A stretch of 64,000 bases of DNA from contig DATJIF010000018.1 in NCBI GenBank assembly GCA_035493475.1, positions 28,249 to 92,248 of the forward strand, given 5' to 3'. The stretch comes from Actinospica sp035493475 (lineage in GTDB: Bacteria > Actinomycetota > Actinomycetes > Streptomycetales > Catenulisporaceae). Each line of letters begins with the position of its first letter. Position 1 is the stretch's first letter. The translations under genes and the position numbers were made by a program. The notes under the pieces were generated by a model. It was given only the letters and a program-made list of their open reading frames with translations, did not search any database and had not been told where the DNA came from. Of this stretch, positions 58,981 through 64,000 are shown piece by piece.

Positions 58981-61371
58981 ATGACGACGACTCATCCGGC
59001 CCCGCTGGAACGCCGTGAACTGGATCTCATCGACGCCTACTGGCGCGCGGCCAACTATCTGTCCGTCGGCCAGATCTACCTGCTGGACAACCCGCTGCTG
59101 CGCGAACCGCTGGCCCCCGAGCACGTCAAGCCCCGGCTGCTGGGGCACTGGGGCACCACACCGGGACTGAATCTGATCTACGCGCACCTCAACCGGCAGA
59201 TCAGGGCGCGTGATGTGAACGCGATCTACATCGCCGGTCCTGGGCACGGCGGTCCCGGGCTGGTCGCGAACACGTACCTCGAGGGGACCTACAGCGAGTT
59301 CTACCCCGGTATCGGACGGGACGAGGCCGGGCTTCGGAAGCTGTTCCGGCAGTTCTCGTTCCCCGGGGGCATTCCGAGCCATGTCGCGCCGGAGACGCCC
59401 GGGTCGATCCACGAGGGCGGTGAGCTCGGTTACGCGCTCTCGCACGCGTACGGTGCCGCCTACGACAACCCCGACCTCGTGGTCGCCTGCGTGATCGGCG
59501 ACGGGGAGGCGGAGACCGGTCCGCTGGCCGCCTCGTGGCACTCGAACAAGTTCCTCGACCCGGCGCGCGACGGAGCGGTGCTGCCGATCCTCCAGCTGAA
59601 CGGCTTCAAGATCGCGAACCCGACGGTGCTCGCCCGCATCCCGCGCGAGGAGCTCGACGATCTGATCATCGGCTACGGGTACCGGCCGATCACCGTCGAG
59701 ATCACCGACCCCGACGACCACGACGCGGCGCACCAGGCGATGGCCGCCGCGCTCGAGGACGCCTTCCAGGACATCGCCGCGATCCAGCGGGTGGCCCGGG
59801 AGAACCCCGACGTGGTCGAGCGCCCGCGCTGGCCGATGATCGTCTTCCGCTCGCCGAAGGGCTGGACCGGGCCGAAGGAGGTGGACGGCAAGCGCACGGA
59901 GGGCAACTGGCGCTCGCACCAGGTCCCGCTGTCCGGGCTGCACGACAACCCGGCTCATCTCACCCAGTTGGAGGAATGGCTGCGTTCGTATCGGCCGAAC
60001 GAGCTGTTCGACGAGCACGGCGCGCTGGTCTCGGAGCTCGCCGAACTCGCTCCGAAGGGGGAGCGGCGGATGGGCGCGAACCCGCACGCGAACGGCGGCC
60101 TGCTGCTGCGCGAACTGGAGATGCCGGACTTCCGCGACTACGCCGTGGACATCAAGGAGCACGGCGTGGTGACCGCCGAGGCCACCCGCGTGCTCGGCGG
60201 CTTCCTGCGCGACGTGATGAGCAGCAACGAGGAGCACAAGAACTTCCGGCTCGTGGGTCCGGACGAGACCGCCTCGAACCGGCTCGGCGACGTGCTGGAG
60301 GCCACGGGGCGCACCTGGCTCGCCGAGACAGAGCCCGACGACGACGCCGATCTCGCGGTCGACGGCCGGGTGATGGAGATCCTGTCCGAGCACACCTGCC
60401 AGGGCTGGCTCGAGGGCTACCTGCTGACGGGTCGGCACGGCTTCTTCTCCTGCTACGAGGCGTTCATCCACATCGTCGACTCGATGTTCAACCAGCACGC
60501 CAAGTGGCTGCGCACCACCAAGCGCATCCCGTGGCGGCGCCCGATCGCCTCGCTCAACTACCTGCTGACCTCGCACGTGTGGCGGCAGGACCACAACGGC
60601 TTCTCGCATCAGGACCCCGGCTTCATCGACCACGTGGTGAACAAGAAGGCCGACGTGATCCGCGTCTACCTGCCGCCGGACGCCAACACGCTGCTCTCGG
60701 TCGCGGACCACTGCCTGCGCAGCAAGCACTACGTGAACGTCATCGTGGCCGGGAAGCAGCCCGCGCTGTCCTGGCTCTCGATGGACGAGGCGGTCGCGCA
60801 CTGCACGCGCGGCATCGGCATCTGGGACTTCGCCTCGACCGACGAGGGCGCCGAACCCGACCTCGTCATGGTGTGCGCGGGCGACGTCCCGACGCTGGAG
60901 ACCATGGCCGCCACCGCGATCCTGCGGCAGCACTTCCCCGACCTGAAGATCCGCGTCGTCAACGTCGTGGACCTGATGCGGCTGCAGCCCGACACCGAGC
61001 ACCCGCACGGCCTCGGCGACCACGAGTTCGACGCGCTGTTCACCACGGACAAGCCGGTCATCTTCGCGTACCACGGCTATCCCTGGCTGATCCACCGGCT
61101 GACCTACCGCCGCACCAACCACGACAACATCCATGTGCGCGGCTACAAGGAGGAGGGCACCACGACCACGCCCTTCGACATGGTCATGATGAACGACCTC
61201 GACCGCTTCCACCTCGTCATCGACGCCATCGACCGCGTCCCCACCCTGCACGAGCGCGGCGCGCACCTGCGCCAGGAGATGATCGACACCCGGCTGGCCG
61301 CCCGCGCCTACACCCGCGAGCACGGCGACGACGTGCCCGAGATCCGCGACTGGGTCTGGCCCCTGGGCTAG
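58981..61371 (+). CDS. xfp: Xylulose-5-phosphate/fructose-6-phosphate phosphoketolase
   Basis: This 796-residue TPP enzyme of the phosphoketolase family splits xylulose 5-phosphate (and often fructose 6-phosphate) with phosphate to give acetyl phosphate and a shorter sugar phosphate. GPGHGGPG near residue 85, SHVAPETPGSIHEGGELGY, the TPP motif GDGEAETGPLAASWHSNKF and GRHGFFSCYEAF are diagnostic. The length is normal. ATG 58981 is preferred over the in-frame ATG 58972 because GAGG sits at good distance. Acetate kinase and phosphotransacetylase genes are not adjacent. Confidence 0.95.
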   Translation: MTTTHPAPLERRELDLIDAYWRAANYLSVGQIYLLDNPLLREPLAPEHVKPRLLGHWGTTPGLNLIYAHLNRQIRARDVNAIYIAGPGHGGPGLVANTYLEGTYSEFYPGIGRDEAGLRKLFRQFSFPGGIPSHVAPETPGSIHEGGELGYALSHAYGAAYDNPDLVVACVIGDGEAETGPLAASWHSNKFLDPARDGAVLPILQLNGFKIANPTVLARIPREELDDLIIGYGYRPITVEITDPDDHDAAHQAMAAALEDAFQDIAAIQRVARENPDVVERPRWPMIVFRSPKGWTGPKEVDGKRTEGNWRSHQVPLSGLHDNPAHLTQLEEWLRSYRPNELFDEHGALVSELAELAPKGERRMGANPHANGGLLLRELEMPDFRDYAVDIKEHGVVTAEATRVLGGFLRDVMSSNEEHKNFRLVGPDETASNRLGDVLEATGRTWLAETEPDDDADLAVDGRVMEILSEHTCQGWLEGYLLTGRHGFFSCYEAFIHIVDSMFNQHAKWLRTTKRIPWRRPIASLNYLLTSHVWRQDHNGFSHQDPGFIDHVVNKKADVIRVYLPPDANTLLSVADHCLRSKHYVNVIVAGKQPALSWLSMDEAVAHCTRGIGIWDFASTDEGAEPDLVMVCAGDVPTLETMAATAILRQHFPDLKIRVVNVVDLMRLQPDTEHPHGLGDHEFDALFTTDKPVIFAYHGYPWLIHRLTYRRTNHDNIHVRGYKEEGTTTTPFDMVMMNDLDRFHLVIDAIDRVPTLHERGAHLRQEMIDTRLAARAYTREHGDDVPEIRDWVWPLG

Positions 61372-61383
61372 CCCGGAGACGAG

Positions 61384-61436
61384 CGAAGGGGCCCGCGGCG
61401 TCCGTGCAGATCCTGCAGACGCCGCGGGCCCCTTCG
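61384..61436. terminator. Bidirectional terminator between phosphoketolase and P450
   Basis: A 19-bp perfect stem (61384-61402 with 61418-61436) has a 15-base loop that itself folds as TGCAG-ATC-CTGCA. It lies between two convergent stops (61371 and 61444) and should stop transcription from both sides. Confidence 0.9.
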
Positions 61437-61443
61437 TCTCGGC

Positions 61444-62790
61444 TCAGCGCTCGCGGCGCGCTGCGCGCAGCTTCAGGCCGATCGGCGAGTTCACCACCTT
61501 GCGGCTGGTCTTGAGCTTCGTGCCCGGCACGGCGGCCAGGCTCCACCGCTGCGCGATCGTCGCCACCATGAGCACCGACTCGATCGTCGCGTACTGGTCG
61601 CCGATGCACTTGCGCGCGCCGGTGCCAAACGGGATGTAGCCGCGCGCGTGCATGCACGCCGCGCGCTCCGGCTCCCAGCGGTCGGGATCGAACTCCCGCG
61701 GGGTCTCATGTGAGGCGGGCGCGCGGTTGACGATGTACGGGCTGTAGAGCACGTCGGTCCCGGCCGGCACCTGGTAGCCGCCGAGCTCGGCGTCCGCGGT
61801 CGTGCGCCGGGTGAACAGCCACGTGGGACTGTAGAAGCGCAGCACCTCGGAGACGAGCCGGTTGACGAGTGCGAGCCGCGGCACGTCGTCGTATCCCGCC
61901 GGACGGCCGCCGAGCACCTCGTCCACCTCGGCGTGCAGCTTCGCCTCCAACTCAGGCTGCCTGCTCAGCTCGTACAGCGCCCAGGAGACCGTCTGCGCCG
62001 TCGTCTCCGTGCCCGCGACCATCATGAACGAGACCTGGTCGACGAGCTCCGGGTCCGAGAACCGGTCGCCCGCGCCGTCCTCGTCCTTCGCCGCCAGCAA
62101 CGCCTCCAGCAGGTCCCCGTGCGACGCCGAATCGCCCTCCGCCCGGCGCTCGCGGATCAGCCGGAGCGTGGTCTCCCGCAGCCGCGCGACAGACCGCTGA
62201 TAGTGGCCGTAACCCGGTGTCAGCCGCGCGATCGGCCCCGGCAGCGCGATGTCGATGGCGACGCCGCGGGTCAACTCCAGCGAGTCGGCCGTGATCTCGC
62301 GCAGCGACTCCTCGGAGACCGAGCTGGAGAAGATCGTGGCCGTCAGGACCCGGCCGGTGACGGTCATCATCTCCTGCACGACGTCGAGTTCCGCCCCGTC
62401 CCGCCAGTGCGCGACGGCCTTGGCGATCTGCTCGCTCATGATGTCGCCGTGCCGGGACAGCCGGCCCTTGGTGAACGAGGGCTGCATCAGCCGCCGCAGC
62501 CTGCGGTGCTTCACGTACGGCGCCAGGCCCATCGCCGTCGGCAGCAGCTTGCGCGAGGCCTCGAAGAACGGACCGCCCTTGTCGTACACGTCGTCGGCGA
62601 TCAGCACCTGGTGGGTCAGCGTCGGGTCGCAGACCACGATCATCTTCTTGTTGGCCAGCTTGAGGGTCAGCAGGCCGCCGTGCGCGGAGAGCGAGTCCAG
62701 AAACCTCAGCGGGTCGCGGGCCAGCCGGGGCAGATGGCCCAGCAGCGGCACGGCCCCCGGGGCGACGGGTATCGCGGCGCTCTCAGACAT
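61444..62790 (-). CDS. Cytochrome P450
   Basis: This 448-residue monooxygenase has the I-helix oxygen motif MMVAGTETTAQTVSW, ExxR in SEVLRFYSP and the haem loop FGTGARKCIGDQYA with Cys395. The sequence style (AGTETTA, PYLVKHRRLRRLMQPSF-like helix C) resembles CYP families acting on terpenes or fatty acids. No ferredoxin or reductase gene and no biosynthetic cluster is adjacent on this side. AAAGG upstream of ATG 62790 supports the start. Confidence 0.93.
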   Translation of the reverse strand: MSESAAIPVAPGAVPLLGHLPRLARDPLRFLDSLSAHGGLLTLKLANKKMIVVCDPTLTHQVLIADDVYDKGGPFFEASRKLLPTAMGLAPYVKHRRLRRLMQPSFTKGRLSRHGDIMSEQIAKAVAHWRDGAELDVVQEMMTVTGRVLTATIFSSSVSEESLREITADSLELTRGVAIDIALPGPIARLTPGYGHYQRSVARLRETTLRLIRERRAEGDSASHGDLLEALLAAKDEDGAGDRFSDPELVDQVSFMMVAGTETTAQTVSWALYELSRQPELEAKLHAEVDEVLGGRPAGYDDVPRLALVNRLVSEVLRFYSPTWLFTRRTTADAELGGYQVPAGTDVLYSPYIVNRAPASHETPREFDPDRWEPERAACMHARGYIPFGTGARKCIGDQYATIESVLMVATIAQRWSLAAVPGTKLKTSRKVVNSPIGLKLRAARRER

Positions 62791-63252
62791 ATCAGGCCTT
62801 TCATGCTCGAAGCGGCTCGGGTGGTCGGAAAAGGGAGCGTCACCGACCGTGTACCCCGTGCCGGGTGGCGGTAGTCGCAATGGTCACACGGATCACGGCA
62901 GCCCGCTGATTCCCTCGCGTGTCGCTGCCGCGAAGGTGCGTGGGCGGCGTATAGATTCAGCAAAGCTTTGGTGCCCCGCCGCAGGGGGAGCGCACACTGA
63001 ACGCGCCGCTGCTTTTCCGGTTCAGCTGAGGTCTGATATAACGTCAGACCTGTCCGGAGAGTCAGCCTGATCAGTAGCCGAACAGCGAACAAGGTGGCCC
63101 AGTGCTTTGTCAAACGCCTGCCACGGTGGGGCCGTACGCGGCACCGCCTGTTCGGTCTCCCGGCCGCGACGCTCTCCGCGGGCCGCGCCCGTGACTTCTC
63201 CCCGTCCCCGTCGGTCACCGACACCGCCCACGACCAGACCAAGGTTCTGCGA
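62791..63252. other. Divergent intergenic region between P450 and CvnA-like sensor
   Basis: These 462 bases hold no gene I can support. Visible elements are GGTCGG/CCGACC arms (62823-62828 / 62843-62848) near the P450 start, a TATAGA-like hexamer at 62950-62955, the palindrome CAAAGCTTTG (62961-62970), and the 23-bp inverted repeat at 63029-63051. The sensor frame is open upstream to 63037, with a GTG at 63094 that could extend the sensor protein. Confidence 0.5.
63029..63051. promoter_or_regulatory. Operator-like inverted repeat upstream of the CvnA-like gene
   Basis: AGGTCTGA (63029-63036) and TCAGACCT (63044-63051) are perfect 8-bp arms around TATAACG. The spacer contains TATAAC, a good -10 hexamer, so a bound repressor would cover the promoter. 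It is unique in the window. Confidence 0.6.
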
Positions 63253-64000
63253 ATGATACGCAAGCGACCGTCACCTGGTGGCTCGCAAGCCGGTACACCC
63301 GTTGTCTACAGTGCCCTGATACCCGCCTTCCTGACCGCGGCGGTCGCGGTCACCGCGCTGCTGCTGGCCAACGCGCACGCGAAGAAGGAGGTCGCCGCGG
63401 TCGGTTTGGTCGCGGTCGTCGCCGTCGGCCTGACCTGCGCCGAGATAGGCCGCCGCGGCCGCGCCATCCAGCAGTTGCGGCGCAGCCAGGGCGCCACCGA
63501 GCAGGAGCTGGTGCGCCGCCTGGCCCTGCAGGAGGCCGAGACCAGCCGGCTCGCCGTCGAGGTGCTGCCCGCCGCGATCGACCGGCTGCACCACGGCGAC
63601 TCGCTCGACGAGGTGCTCGTCGCCGACCAGTCCCCGGCCCTCGGCGCCGCGTTCGTCAAGGCGCACGAGGACGTGGTCCGCTCCGTCCTCGAGGCGGTCA
63701 AGGCGGAGGAGGACCTGCGCGACTCCGCCCAGCGCGCCTTCGTCAACGTCGCCCGCCGGGTCCAGGCCATCGTGCACCAGCAGTTCCAGGACCTGCGCGA
63801 GATGGAGGAGCGGCACGGCGGCAGCCCCGAGGTGTTCGACGACCTGCTCCGGCTCGACCACGGCACCGCGCTGATCGGCCGGCTCGCCGACTCGCTCGCC
63901 GTGCTCGGCGGCTCGCGCCCCGGCCGCCAGTGGCAGGCCCCCGTGCCGCTGTTCAACGTGCTGCGCGGCGCGATGTCCCGGATCACCGACTTCCAGCGCG
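63253..64000 (+). CDS. CvnA-like sensor kinase of a conservon (3' truncated)
   Basis: 249 codons are visible before the window ends. Two hydrophobic segments lie near residues 17-40 and 45-65, followed by a coiled helical region. A conserved dimerisation/phosphoacceptor-like block, VNVARRVQAIVHQQF and LLRLDHGTALIGRLADSLAVLGG, is typical of the CvnA sensor-like ATPases that start four-gene conservons in Streptomyces. The ATPase domain lies beyond the window, where cvnB (roadblock), cvnC and cvnD (GTPase) would be expected. ATG 63253 was chosen; GTG 63094 in the same open frame is possible. Confidence 0.8.
   Translation, partial: MIRKRPSPGGSQAGTPVVYSALIPAFLTAAVAVTALLLANAHAKKEVAAVGLVAVVAVGLTCAEIGRRGRAIQQLRRSQGATEQELVRRLALQEAETSRLAVEVLPAAIDRLHHGDSLDEVLVADQSPALGAAFVKAHEDVVRSVLEAVKAEEDLRDSAQRAFVNVARRVQAIVHQQFQDLREMEERHGGSPEVFDDLLRLDHGTALIGRLADSLAVLGGSRPGRQWQAPVPLFNVLRGAMSRITDFQR

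Noticed and set aside
58864..61323. An 819-codon frame antisense to the phosphoketolase.
   Set aside because: It mirrors the third-position GC bias of a certain gene and its peptide is a monotonous Arg/Val/Gly/Glu mixture without domains.
61444..62790. A secondary-metabolite gene cluster around the P450.
   Set aside because: No terpene synthase, PKS, NRPS or tailoring genes are near; neighbours are a phosphoketolase and a conservon-type sensor.
1..64000. CRISPR arrays, rRNA, tRNA, prophage or insertion sequences.
   Set aside because: No direct-repeat arrays, cloverleaf sequences, transposases or integrases could be recognised by reading both strands.

Overview
The window is GC-rich, gene-dense DNA from an actinomycete, probably a Streptomyces- or Catenulispora-like soil bacterium. 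The evidence is the strong G/C third-position bias, frequent GTG and TTG starts, ATGA/GTGA gene overlaps, a CvnA-like sensor kinase at the right edge, a LAATG-type surface protein and many secreted hydrolases. No rRNA, tRNA, CRISPR array, transposase, integrase or phage gene was seen. I list 62 coding sequences (two cut by the window edges, one an 8-codon mini-ORF) plus promoters, operators, terminators, a two-copy dispersed repeat and a large hairpin.

Layout. 0-7.6 kb: STAS-domain end, ATP-dependent DNA ligase, membrane protein, GH43 glycosidase, a HemD-like/winged-helix regulator divergent from a NarK nitrate transporter, secreted esterase. 7.6-12.3 kb: complete branched-chain-type (Liv) ABC importer, followed by repeat copy 1. 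12.6-20.1 kb: small membrane protein, GNAT, E1alpha/E1beta of a 2-oxoacid or acetoin dehydrogenase, XRE/MmyB regulator divergent from an SDR, double NTF2-like protein, secreted beta-propeller. 20.2-32.6 kb: a catabolic region of two gene blocks sharing one palindromic operator with a LacI-type regulator. Block one is a beta-hydroxyacid dehydrogenase, a creatinase/ectoine-hydrolase-like M24 enzyme and an aldehyde dehydrogenase. Block two is a second complete Liv importer with an alpha/beta hydrolase. An ABC-2 exporter pair lies between them. 32.6-38.7 kb: second LacI regulator with a phosphoribosyltransferase, repeat copy 2, a 146-nt nested hairpin, heterodimeric ABC exporter. 38.7-42.1 kb: OhrR-like MarR regulator, HSL-type esterase, flavin monooxygenase/FMN reductase pair. 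42.3-52.1 kb: sedolisin peptidase, LAATG surface protein, LysR/EamA pair, universal stress protein, GlxA regulator, SET-domain protein, ProA, SDR/TetR pair, PfkB kinase. 52.1-64 kb: two secreted hydrolases, two-component system, ChrA and cation/proton antiporter, phosphoketolase, cytochrome P450, and the start of a CvnA-like sensor.

How it fits together. The strongest functional link is the perfect 12-bp palindrome GCAATCGATTGC. It occurs at three promoters: the 20.3 kb dehydrogenase operon, the 31.4 kb Liv operon and the lacI gene itself. This predicts one LacI-controlled uptake and degradation pathway for an unidentified, probably nitrogen-containing, small molecule. The most novel-looking DNA is a dispersed intergenic element (12.3 and 34.3 kb). 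It has an invariant 19-nt loop on a hairpin whose stem differs in sequence but keeps pairing. A long nested hairpin lies just downstream of the second copy. Several regulator genes, and one 8-codon ORF fused by ATGA to pfkB, show a -10 hexamer exactly 6 nt before the start codon, which predicts leaderless mRNAs.
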